From Chromera velia (lineage: Eukaryota; Sar; Chromeraceae), in assembly GCA_018398765.1 (NCBI GenBank), contig JAHBMJ010004682.1:2501-43899 (forward strand): a stretch of 41,399 nt of DNA. Direction: 5' to 3'. The position numbers and the translations under genes were made by a program. Under the pieces are notes generated by a model. It was not told the DNA's origin and ran no database searches. It was given only the letters and a program-made list of their open reading frames with translations. Shown in pieces: positions 1-9,800 of the stretch (its first letter is position 1; each line of letters starts with the position of its first letter).

Positions 1-1
1 T

Positions 2-1603
2 TTGGGGGGTATACAACAGCAGGAGCCCGATCCCCCCCAGAGATACTGGCACCAGCTCTGGTATGCGGATGACACGTCCAATACCGGCTGGTTACGCCAG
101 TTGCGAGCATGGCTACGCAAGTTAGTCAAGAGGGGGCCCGCGGCAGGGTATGTAGTAAAGGTGGACAAGTTGATCATTGCAGTGCTCCCGCAATTTATAC
201 AGAAAGCCAAGGAGATTTTTGCAGAGTTCCCCGACCTGCAGATAGTAGAGGGGACGCGTCTCCTAGGGGGGCACGTAGGTACGGACGCACACAGAGAGAA
301 ATGGGTGCAGGAGAAGGTGAAGGAGTGGGCCGGAAGCGTGGAAAGCGTCGCATCAGCAGCAAAATTTGCCCCACACGAAGCAGACGCAGCCTGTTCAAAA
401 TCCCTGCAGCATGAATGGAAATTTGTGACGCGGGTAGTACCAGGGGCGGGGGGACAGATGGGGCAGCTGGAAGACACGATCAGAGACCGCCTCATCCCCG
501 CCCTGATGAAGGGACGACGGAACGGAGGGCCCCCCATCCAACATGACGTATGGCTGAGAGACGTTGCCGCCCTCCCAGTCCGACTGCTAGGCCTAGGCAT
601 CCCCAAACCCACCGAAACAGCGGACAAGGATTACAAGACCTCAGCCGCAGCCAGTAAAGCGATCACAGAGGCCATCCTTCGAGGAGAGGACATAGACGCA
701 GACGAGCACATGAAGAGGAGGCAGAAGGCAAGGGCAGCCCACAAAGAAGCAGTAAAAGAAGAAATAGAGAAGGAGTGGGAGAGGTTAGGCAGCCAGTCAG
801 GGCAGGCAGCCAGTGAGGACCAGTGTGAGGAAGTTAGGCAGTCAAAAGAAAAGAGGCAGTCAGGATGGCTGACGGCCACCTCCCTGAAGGAACACAGAAT
901 GAATCTCAGCCCAGACGAATTCCGAGATGCGATGACAATCCGATACCAGGGTAGGGTAGGGGGGGAGAAGAGCAGATGTGAGGGATGTGGGGGAAGGTGG
1001 AGTCTGCAACATGCCCTTAACTGCCCAGTCGGGGGACTGCCGACGCTGCGACATGACGAAGTCAACCGTACGTGGGCGAGTCTAGCAGCGGAAGCATACC
1101 CTGCGGGAGCGGTCCACGCAAAGGAGCCGATCATTAGGGAGGAAGGGGAAGTGCAGGGATGTCCGGCGCTAAGGGGGGACTTCCAAGTCCGGGGGGCCTA
1201 TGCTCCACAAAGGCTGGCAATTTTCGACACCAGGGTGATAAACCCACACGCCGCCTCGAGGGAGAAGGTGACCTGGACTCAAGCCCTCAAAGCAGCAGCA
1301 GAAGAAAAGAAGAGGAAACATGGGCAGGCAAGCGCGGACAGAGGGTGCGACTTCACTCCACTCGTGAGTGCGGTCGACGGGACGATGGAGGAGGAGGCAA
1401 AGATGTTCTTGAAGAGGGTGGCAGAGCGATTGAGTGAGAAATGGGGGCAACATGTGAGCAAGACATGCGGCCAAATCCGAGCCCGACTGCAGATTGCCCA
1501 CCTAAAAGCGGCAAGCGCGTGCATTCGAAGGACCAGAGGAGTGCAGGGAGAGGGCTGGGAGGAAGGAGGAGTAGGCAGTGTACTGGTCATGACTGAAGGG
1601 TAG
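2..1603 (+). mobile_element. R2-like non-LTR retrotransposon ORF, 3' part (RT end plus endonuclease-like tail)
   Basis: The frame is open at the left window edge, so the protein's beginning lies outside; 533 codons are visible. A reverse transcriptase catalytic box YADD is at residues 21-24 (bases 62-73), so only the end of the palm and the thumb are present. After a long basic, Lys/Glu-rich linker comes a zinc-knuckle pattern Cys326-x2-Cys329-x7-His337-x3-Cys341, then RHDEV, then Asp393 (RGDF) and Asp409 (IFDTRV). This order (CCHC, RHD, paired Asp) matches the C-terminal restriction-like endonuclease of R2/NeSL-type elements, which nicks target DNA to prime reverse transcription. The family call is inferred from motif order; Asp393 follows Gly rather than the usual Pro. 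The ORF stops at TAG 1601, and the frame then stays open 25 codons to TAG-TAG-TGA. No intron signs are seen. Confidence 0.75.
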
Positions 1604-1784
1604 GAAGTACTTAGCAAATGCCAAAGAAGGCATTCAGATGGAGGAGCGTCAAGTATGAGGTCGCATGAGAGAGAGAGCTAGTAGTGAGAGCAGTAACCAG
1701 GACAGAAGGAAGAGATGAAAGACGTATAGGCCAGATGCTAGGAACAAACTTTAAGTCAATGCCCCCCCCAGGGGTATATACTGA
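1604..1784 (+). other. Probable 3' untranslated tail of the retroelement
   Basis: This short stretch follows the retroelement stop and runs to the start of a 37-bp direct repeat. It is purine-rich (many AGAG and GAAG runs), contains a C8 run at 1762, and has no poly(A) tail. Its link to the element rests on position only. Confidence 0.3.
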
Positions 1785-1865
1785 GTTGATTGAGGTTTTT
1801 GTTATGCATGCCGCGTCCTCGTTTATACATATTAATATATGCATGCAAATGTAGATCTTTTCCCG

Positions 1866-2497
1866 AATTCTAGGCCGCACTTATAGAATTTTACCTTTAT
1901 AAATTTGTTTTTTATATAAAATTATATATATAATTTAAGACTTATAGAAATTTATGCGTATAATAAAATTTTTGAATGCGTATAATTTTTTTGGGACATG
2001 TAGAATTCTATGCATTTTTGAGAAAAAGACTCGTATAAATCAGCATTTTTTTTATTTAATTTTCAAAACAGCCGTATAATTTCGTTTTGACTTATATTAA
2101 ATTATACATAAACTCATATATAATTATACACATCATCAAATTATACGTGTATAATTTCCACTTTTTCAAAATTATACACGTATAATTTGACGATGTATAT
2201 AATTACATATGGGTTTATGTATAATTCAAGATTGAGGTTTATATATAATTCAATATAATTCAAAACAAATGAAATTATAAGGCTGTTTTAGAAATTGAAT
2301 AAGAAAAATGCTGATTTATCGATATACAGGTCTTTTTCTAAAAAATGCATAGAATTCTACAGGTCAAAAAAAAAATATACGTATTCAAAAATTTTATTAT
2401 ATGTATAAATTTCTACGGGTCTTAAATTATACACATAATTTTATATAAAAGGCAAATTTATACAAGTAAAATTCTACAAGACTAAGTGTGGCCTGGG
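1866..2497. repeat. Long AT-rich imperfect palindrome (fold-back element), ~630 bp
   Basis: The left arm (about 1866-2158) is the reverse complement of the right arm (about 2168-2497) along nearly its whole length. The innermost segment AAATTATACGTGTATAATTT at 2139 pairs with AAATTATACACGTATAATTT at 2168 around a loop of about ten bases. Outermost, the GGCCGCACTT region near 1873 pairs with the AAGTGTGGCC region near 2483. Indels make the arms unequal. There is no ORF. It resembles a fold-back/MITE-type non-autonomous element; a transcript would form a very long hairpin. Confidence 0.8.
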
Positions 2498-2519
2498 ATA
2501 TATACGGATACACCCATTG

Positions 2520-2870
2520 GCAACTAGTTGGGAGAGTGTCTCGGGGGGCCATTTAGGGGGTCCGCTCACATTTGATTGGTGCACACCATTGGGGGCTTAG
2601 GCATGTCTTGTATGCTGCCGTGGGGCGGGGGCCACGGCAATACACGTGAAGTATATGCTTTTTGGGACCGCGCACGTCGTATATATATGGGATATACCCA
2701 ACCAGTTGGATGAGTGCCTCGGGGAGCTATTTAGGGGGTCCGCTCATATTTGATTGGTGCACACCATCGGGGGCTTAAACATGTCTTGTGTGCTGCCATA
2801 GGGTGAGGACCACAGCAATAGGCACGAAGTATTTGCTTTTCAGGACTTTGCGCGTCGTATATATGTTGAT
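2520..2870. repeat. Two-copy tandem repeat, period about 178 bp
   Basis: Two diverged copies lie head to tail. Landmarks shared in order are a TCGGGG block, TTTAGGGGGTCCGCTCA (tccgctca at 2561 and 2739), TTTGATTGGTGCACACCAT, GGGGGCTTA, CATGTCTTG, TGCTGCC, and CGTCGTATATAT. The GC-rich character contrasts with the AT-rich palindrome beside it. No coding potential is seen. Confidence 0.75.
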
Positions 2871-2967
2871 TGAGGTTTTTGTTATGCATGCTGCGTCCCC
2901 GTGTATGAGGGGCAGATCTAGCTTAGTCTGTCAAAAGGTTCCGTTTTGTCCTGTCTGTTCTTATATA

Positions 2968-3493
2968 TACATATGCAACTTCATGTAAGTTATACTTGAG
3001 GGGCACGTATGCGCAAAGTAAGTAAAGCACTGTAGTGTCCTACCTCCAGCGCCACCATTCCGCCGCCGCCGCTTAGTCCTTCTCGCATGTACACCACTTT
3101 TGCTTCGATCGCCCGCCGCCGCGTTCAATCTGTCTGGCCCTACAAAGCTTGTCTTTGCATTCGCACGGGAACCACTCAGATTTAATCCGTCCCCAGCCGT
3201 CTCGCTGAGATCGTTTGTTCCGTTTGTCTGGTCATGAGTCTGTCTTCTCTTGAATGAATGCATTGCTAGCTAAGCCTTGCAGAACTTAAGTCAAGCCTCT
3301 CGACTCTATGAAGGGCCAAGGATCTTCCCGTATCCAATCCTTTAGCTACCTTTAGCTGATAGAGGAATTCAGACTGAGCTAGAGTCAGACTCTGTAGAGT
3401 TTGTAGATCTGTCTCTCTGTCTAGGCCTTATCTCTGGGTCTAGCCCTCTGTCTGTCTTGCCGTTACCTCTAAAGCAACAGGAAGACATTACAT
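2968..3493. repeat. Dispersed repeat family, copy 1
   Basis: The block 3032-3493 matches 6918-7351 in direct orientation along its whole length, from GTAGTGTCCTACCT to AGGAAGACATTAC. Copy 2 lacks about 20 bases (TTTGTTCCGTTTGTCTGGTC region, near 3212). A leader of about 62 bases at 2968-3030 (CATATGCAACTT, ACTTGAGGGGCAC, CAAAGTAAGTAA) also occurs near copy 2, but at 7546-7615, downstream of the main block, so the two modules are in permuted order. Confidence 0.75.
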
Positions 3494-6400
3494 GTGGTGA
3501 CTTGCTTCAGTGAAAGGTGACTACTTCCTTCTATTGTGGATTCAGTTATCGCCTCGGTTTTTTCCATCTTCTTTCGGGAAGAGAATCTGCGTCCATGCAT
3601 CCGTCTCTTTTCCCAACCGCAGTAGGCATAGTCAGAAGACTGTGAAAGAGGGTGTCAGAGACCCCTTACCTCCCGTGTTAGCTGGCCGAAGCCCTCCTTT
3701 CTTACTTTTCTGGTCTGGTGGGAACTTTTCTTTCTCGGTTCCTGAGGAAGAAGCTAGAGACGGGAGACCGAAATTGTTGTGAAGTCGGGAGAGACTGGAG
3801 ACGAAAAGAGATTTCTTTCTTACAAAGACTGGAGCGAAGCTTGGAGACGATCGGCCTTGCCATCCACAAGCAGACTGCCAGTGGAGAGAAATGGGCAGTT
3901 GCTTTCTTTGTTTCTGTGTGTTGTTGACCGGCTGTTTTATCATTCGTCTTCAGTGCAAGAGGAGACTGATCCCCTTCGCTTGCCTTGCTGTGGTCGCTTG
4001 CTTGCCCGCTCGGGTCTGACCAGCCTGTGCGGCTTGCAAACACTAACTGTCTGCCTTTGCTCGTTAGACTGGTCATCCAGCGGCTTTGGTAGATCAGACA
4101 GCAGGAAGACAGATCTTTTTGCTTTGAGTGAGACAGTTTGTGCAAGCATGTGCATTTATAATATGACTGAGAGTGACTGCTGTCGATGGATGAATATAAG
4201 ATAGCGTGAAAGCGTTTATTGAAAGATGAAGAACAGAGAGATTACAGCAGTATCTGTATGCCTGACGCATGTCAGGGAGACAGACGGAGGAAACGAAGGG
4301 AAAGAGAGGAAAAGAGTTGCATGAAGGAGAAGCCGGGTGTCCTGAGTATGAAGAAGAATAGGGGGAGGGCTACTGGGGGGGGAGGGACTAGGAATGGGAG
4401 AGCCGATGAGAGCTGATGTACCAGCGGAGGAACAAAGGGGGGGGAGAGCCGGTGTCATAGTGCCAGGGGGGCGGGAAAAGGGGGGGAGAAGCAGAGAGGG
4501 ATGCAGACATCAATGGCTGTAAGAAGAGAGTGAAATGTGGACGTCAATGGCCGCGCAAGAGGGGTAATAACGACTTAAAGCCTCCGTAAATGGCTACAAG
4601 CGACTCGAGCCTCTGTTAATGGCTATGAGAGGCTAGGGCTCCGTTAATGCCCAGCCACTTGGGAGGAGGGACCGATGATTGGCTAGGATCATCGTGTAGT
4701 AAAGTCACCCTACTGCCCAGCAATGGAAGATGACAGTAGGAGATGAGAATAGAAGAGAATGAAGAATGTAGAGTGTAACAGAGTGTATGTTTGGATGCGT
4801 TGAAGTGTATGCATAAATTGAAGTGTGATTGATGAGAAAGCTATGCGAGCGCGATGAAGAAGAAAGACAGTCTGAGAAGAATATGTAAAGGCATTAGTCC
4901 GTAGAGCAGTGTGCAGCGTATGGTGTTCCCTTCCCTCCCTCCCTTTATGCAGCCATTGACACGTGCGACGTGTGTTCGTGTTTGCCAAGACCACCGAGTC
5001 CGATCATCAAGATGAGAACCCAAAGTCGATCACCTACCCCAACGCCACGTATATGCGAGACGGGCAGAGGACTGTCTGATGCCGCCGCTATACGCTTACG
5101 TCTGCGTATGCCCGCGATTGCCTTCATACCCCCACAATAGACTTGGGGGGGGAAGGTAACCAATTGACCTCCTTATGAAGCTGAGCGGCAAAGAGGAAAA
5201 CTCTAAGAAGAACAAGTCAAGCACCGCCTGAGTATACTTAGAGTTGCTTGAGCTTCCCCAGTGGATCGATCTCTTTCTCTTTGTTTCATCACTTGAGTTT
5301 GCGCCTTTGTCTTCTCTCTTTAATCTCTTTGGTAAAAGAGTGTCCAGTCCATGCGCAAGTGAATCTTTCTAAGTCGGACGTTTCGTTTCTCTATGAAAAG
5401 AAGAAAAAAAGAGAGACCAAGCAAAGAAGAGAGGAACAGAGAGGAAGAGAGAGAAAATGAGGAGGTGTGAATGTGAGGAAAGGAAATGTCTGTCAAGACA
5501 AACATTTGTAAAGCAGAATGAAAGAGAAGAAGTCAGCCTGAAGGAACAGCCTGTGCATCCCTTTGTGTCTTCTTTCTCTTTGTGTCTGCCACTGCAGGGG
5601 GAATTGCGGTGCTCTGAATCCTTCTGGGTCTGGCAGTATCGTCTCTTTCCCCCTGGCAGCGGGCACAGCGCGATGTCCATCTCGAGGTAACTTGTGGAGA
5701 CCATCATGACAACACGATTGGGTTGTTGTCTGTTTCGGTTTGTTTCTCCTTATGCTCGTGTGTGTACATCTCTCTCCAGCGCTTATGTCTCTAGTAACTC
5801 TTTTCTCCTCTTGTAATATGTGTGTGAATAGGGGATACCGGGGGACTAAAGAAAAAGAAAGAGAAAGAAGAAAATGAATCTGCTCTCTGTCCTCCCTTTA
5901 CTGTTGGCATCTTTCTATCTGTCTTTCCCTGACTTGCTGTCACCGTAACAGTTTGCACCGGAAATTGACAGTACTCTTCCTTAAAAGTGAGGGCACATAG
6001 TAGTTGAAAAGGAGTTCGGAGGTGGGAGGAATGAAAAAAAAAAAGAAAGATTAAGAAAAAAAAGAGAAGAAAATGACTGTCTTCTGTTCTGCCCCATCTT
6101 TGCTTGGTTTGATGAGAGGCTTTTCTGTTTGTCTGCCCACGTATTCGTCTGTAAAGCTGCCGAGTGCTCTGTTGTGTGCCTCTTGTCAACAGAGGTAGTT
6201 GACAGAAGAAAGTAGCTTCCCTGAAGATAAAGAAAAAGAAAGAGAGCAGACTAAGTGCATCCGCTGTCTTTGTTTCTATCCACTGCTGCTTTTGTGTTGG
6301 AAGCTTTGAAGAAAAGACAGTAGAAAGAAAGAAGAAGAGAAACAAGAATGAATGAGGAGTTGATAGAAACTATAGTCGCCTGTCCAACCTTGACTGGTGA

Positions 6401-6917
6401 CGCAAAGCGAACGAAGCCTGGTGTTTCGGTAGTGGCATGTCCAATAAGAAAAGCCTGGAGCCAAAGGTTCCAAGGTAAAGTACCTGGTCTGGTCTTAGAA
6501 GGTAGAAGGTTACATCAGATCTCTGTCAGCAGCTGATCTCGCGATCTGGCACCCTCAGAAAGAAAAAAAAAAAAAAAAAGAGTTGCGCAGAAAAGAAAGC
6601 GACAGGCCCACTGCATTGGGTTGACCAACCATGACTCCGCTATCTGCATTTACACTGCTCTGTCAATCAATTTCTCATCGTTGTGCATGACTGACTTGCT
6701 TTGCCCAGCTAAGTCCTTGCGTGTTCAGCTATGTTTCACAAAGAAGTGTGTCAGTTCAGCGCTTTTGCTTTGTTGTCTGCAAGCGGTATGCCATACATTC
6801 ATCTGGTTTTCAACGTATGCTTGCATAGTTATGTCTTGATTGTGTTTATGCGCATGCTCGAAAGTGTTTGAATGATCGTGAGGGCGCGATTTCTTTGCCG
6901 GTGAGAGGGGAGGATAT
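3494..6917. other. No supported gene; low-complexity and weak exon-like DNA
   Basis: Many short ORFs are present on both strands but none shows a recognisable domain. At 4216-4500 the plus strand is strongly AG-rich with G homopolymers. At about 4503-4660 a degenerate tandem motif around TCAATGGC / TTAATGGCTA recurs at roughly 30-40-base spacing. At 5400-6340 GAAA/TTTC runs dominate, with a 17-base A run at 6564. An exon-shaped segment 5598-5686 (acceptor ACTGCAG, donor GTAACT, one open frame) is the best hint of a gene; it has no partner exons I could join. Confidence 0.4.
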
Positions 6918-7803
6918 GTAGTGTCCTACCTTCGGCGCTGCCGTTCCGCCACCGCCGCTCGGTCCTTCTTGCATGCGCGCCGCCTTTGCTTCGATTGCCC
7001 ACCGCAGCGTTCAATCTGTTTGGCCCCAGAAAGCTTGTCTTTGCGTTTGCGCGGGGACCGGTCAGATTTAATCTATCCCCAGCCATCTCATTGAGATCGT
7101 GAGTCTGTCCTCTCTTGAATAAATGTATCGCTAGCTAAGCCTTGTAGAACTTAAGTCAAACCTTTCAACTCTATGAAAGGCCAAGGATCTTCCCGTATCC
7201 AATCTTTTAGCTACTTTTAGCTGACAGAAGAATTCAGACTGAGCTAGAGTCTGTAAAGTTTATAGATTCGTCTCTCTGTCTAGGCCTCGTCTCTGGGTGT
7301 AGCTCTCTGTCTGTCCTGCCGTTACCTCTAAAGCAGCAGGAAGACATTACAGCATGTGCGATCGCAGCTCCATACGAGTTACTTGAGGGGCATATTTTGG
7401 AACTCGGGCGATACCGACCGACTATGACAGAGACATTACCGATCCCCCCCCACCCAAAAATAAAAAAATGCATTATGCGAGTGCGTGCAATCTCAGGGCC
7501 TCTCATGTAATCTCAGTAGAGCTGAGCTGCCCCCCGAGGTGATACATATGCAACTCCGTGCGAGTTATACTTGAGGGGCACGCATACGCAAAGTAATGCA
7601 AAGTAAGTAAGGCACGCGCGATCACAGCATCGTGCAAGTTGCTTGAGGAGCACATTTTGGAACTCAGGCGACACTGACCGACCGTGACAGAGACAGAACC
7701 GATCCCCTCCCCCCCCCCTAAACGAAAAAATGCGTTATGCGAGTGCGTGCAATCTCAGGGCCTCTCGGGTGTATGATCTCAGCAGAGCTGAGCTGCCCCC
7801 AAC
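6918..7803. repeat. Dispersed repeat family, copy 2, with adjoining ~258-bp tandem pair
   Basis: 6918-7351 is the second copy of the block at 3032-3493. It is followed by two tandem units, about 7356-7535 and 7613-7803. The units share GCGATC, a GTTRCTTGAGG segment, CATWTTGGAACTC, a GACAGAGACA segment, a C-rich run, AAAAAATGC, TTATGCGAGTGCGTGCAATC, TCAGGGCCTCTC and AGAGCTGAGCTGCCCCC. Between them (7546-7615) sits the leader module seen at 2968-3030. No gene is supported here. Confidence 0.7.
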
Positions 7804-7913
7804 ACATGAATAATAGATGTCGGTACCCCTCCCCCCCCCTCCCCCCACAATATCACGTATGCCGGGGGTGAGTGGGATGCTTTTTGCCCCCCTAAAGCGG
7901 CGCATTTCCGCAA
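7804..7913. other. C-rich tract and GCGGCG palindromic motif beside the second palindrome
   Basis: Two C runs (7830-7850) are followed by TTTTTGCCCCCCTAAAGCGG, CGCATTTCCGC and AAAAAACTCG at 7881-7921. A close relative of this 40-base motif occurs at 22929-22971 (TTTTTTGCCCCTCCAAAGCG, then GCGCTTTGCCGCC and AAAAACTTG). It contains an imperfect palindrome around GCGGCGC. It may be the end of a mobile element. Confidence 0.5.
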
Positions 7914-8492
7914 AAAACTCGTTTGCATAATTGGTAAGGAGTTAGAAGCTGCTACTTTGTGTAAAAAGACGTTGTAATGATAGAAAAAGAACTATAGAAC
8001 AGATGTTTTATATCATTTCTAAAAATATAGGCTGTGATACATTTTTTTTTATTTTGAAACCATTTTTTAACGGTTTTGAATAGTAAGAAAAATGGTATGA
8101 AACAACCTTCCTGAACCTAAGTGTCACTTGAAAAAATATAATCAAGATGATCTCTATCTACGGCATCGTTTTTTAAGAGACCGTTTATGCCTGCGGCATA
8201 GACGGTCAAAACACCGCCCAGATATATGCGGCTTTAGCTTTCAAGACACCGTAAATGATCTACGCTTGCGGCGTGGACTTTCAAGTTTATCCAAAAATGC
8301 GGTTTGAATTTTTAAGTGGTAGTTACTAGTTAGGTTCAGAGAGGTTTATGAAACTTACAAAATTTATATGGCAGCCTATATTCCCAGAAATGATATACAA
8401 AATCTGTTCCATAGTTCTTTTTTTATTATTACAACACCTTTTTACATAAAGTTTCAGCTTCTAACTCCTTACCAATTATGAGAACGAGTTTT
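7914..8492. repeat. Second long imperfect palindrome (fold-back element), ~580 bp
   Basis: The left end AAAACTCGTTTGCATAATTG and the following GTAAGGAGTTAGAAGCTG pair with the right end, whose reverse complement reads AAAACTCGTTCTCATAATTG then GTAAGGAGTTAGAAGCTG. The match continues inward (AAGAACTATRGAACAGAT, TATATCATTTCT, ATATAGGCTG, CTGAACCTAA) towards a centre near 8203, where small nested hairpins occur, for example GACCGTTTATGCC with GGCATAGACGGTC at 8179-8208. It is unrelated in sequence to the 1.9-kb palindrome. No ORF is present. Confidence 0.8.
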
Positions 8493-9060
8493 AACTGACT
8501 ATACTGACAATTGAAACTTTTGTACTGAAAAGTGACTTCAAAAAATTTAGTTTTTAAAACATTAAAACAGATAGTTTAACTTTTAAACTAATTGATTTTC
8601 ATAATTTAATTAAGACTATTTAAGCTTAGTAAGATGTTTAAAAAATGAAATAAAAAAATATATATAGAGAGTATGTGTTTTTTCAAAACCATAAATTGTT
8701 TGGTACCTATTATTGTAAATTAACGCTAAGACGAAAACATAATAAGAAATGTATCTGAATGGCTTTGAATCAATCCGATTGAAGCATTTCTTCTCATGAT
8801 CATAACTGTTTTGTTTTTAATTCATATGAGGCACTGCTCAACGGCGGGCGTGTCAGGGGCAAGGGGGGGGGANNNNNNNNNNNNNNNNNNNNNNNNNNNG
8901 GGGGGGGGGGGGGGGGGCATCTCAGTATATATCAAACATGCACATCCATGAACGCTACCTGCAGAAATACATGCACACAAACAGAAAGTCAGTCAAATTG
9001 CTAGAATACTCATAAAAGCATGCATGCAAACACAACCTGTATCTTTAATTTATATCAGAA
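8493..9060. other. AT-rich DNA around the assembly gap; no gene seen
   Basis: 8493-8820 is AT-rich with many TTTAAAA motifs and no ORF of note. The gap follows, then short A-rich sequence with CATGCATG motifs up to the minisatellite. Confidence 0.5.
8873..8899. other. Assembly gap (27 N) inside a G homopolymer
   Basis: The 27 undefined bases are flanked by a G run on the left (8862-8871) and about 18 G on the right (8900-8917). The true length of the G tract and any sequence within it is unknown. Confidence 0.98.
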
Positions 9061-9071
9061 TAATACATGAA

Positions 9072-9800
9072 AGTAGGAAGACCGAAATTGGGAAAACAAT
9101 CGGATGGGTAGGAAGGCTGAAATTGGGAAGGCAATCAAGCGGGCAGGAAGGCCAAAATTGGAAGGCAGTCAGGCCATCAAGAAAACTAAAAATGGAAGGC
9201 AGGCATGTGGGCAGAAAGAACAAACTTTGGGAGGCAGTCAGATATACAAGAAGGCCGAACTTGAGAAGACAGTCAGGCCAGCAGGAAGAACAAAATTGGG
9301 AAGGCCATCGGGCAAGCAGGATAACTGAAATTAGGAAGCGTTAGGAGGAAACTTGGGCAGGAAGGAAGGCCAAAACAGAGAAAGCAATTAGGTAGGCAGG
9401 AAAGCTGAAATTGGGAAGACAACCGGACAAGCAGGAAGGCCGAAATTGCGAAATCAGTCAGACAGATAGAAAGGCCGAAATTTGGAAAGCATTGAAACAG
9501 ACAGAAAAACTGAAATTTGGAGGGCAGTCAGGCAGGCAAGAAGGCCGAAATCGGAAAGCAGTCAGCATGGCAGGAATGTAAAACTCTGGAAAGCAGTCAG
9601 GCAGGCAAGAAGGCCGAAATTGGGAAGGCAATCGGGCAGGCAGAAAGACCGAAATTGGGAGCGTGGCGAAGGTCGAAATTAGAAAGGCAATAAGGCGGGC
9701 GGAAAAGCCAAAATTGGGAAGGCATTTAGCCAGACAGAAAAGCTGAAAGCTAGGGGGCAGTCAAGCAGGCAAGAAGGGCAAAATTTCAGAGGCAGTCAGG
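9072..9800. repeat. Minisatellite, unit about 32-36 bp
   Basis: A diverged tandem array with consensus close to AGGAAGGCCGAAATTGGGAA followed by GGCAGTCAGGCAGGC. About twenty degenerate units are recognisable. Short ORFs cross it (9024-9344, 9104-9328, 9482-9682) but they simply translate the repeat and are not supported as genes. Confidence 0.85.

Larger units (their letters stand above)
1785..2901. repeat. Composite insert bounded by a 37-bp direct repeat
   Basis: The sequence GTTGATTGAGGTTTTTGTTA and the bases after it, through ATGCATGC and GCGTCC, occur at 1785-1821 and again at 2865-2901 in the same orientation with two mismatches. Between them lie a long palindrome (1866-2497) and a two-copy tandem repeat (about 2520-2870). 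The direct repeats could be a long target duplication, short terminal repeats or the trace of an unequal duplication. Confidence 0.6.

Noticed and set aside
9024-9682. Basic ORFs on the plus strand at 9.0-9.7 kb
   Set aside because: They translate the ~34-bp minisatellite in different frames; no independent coding evidence.
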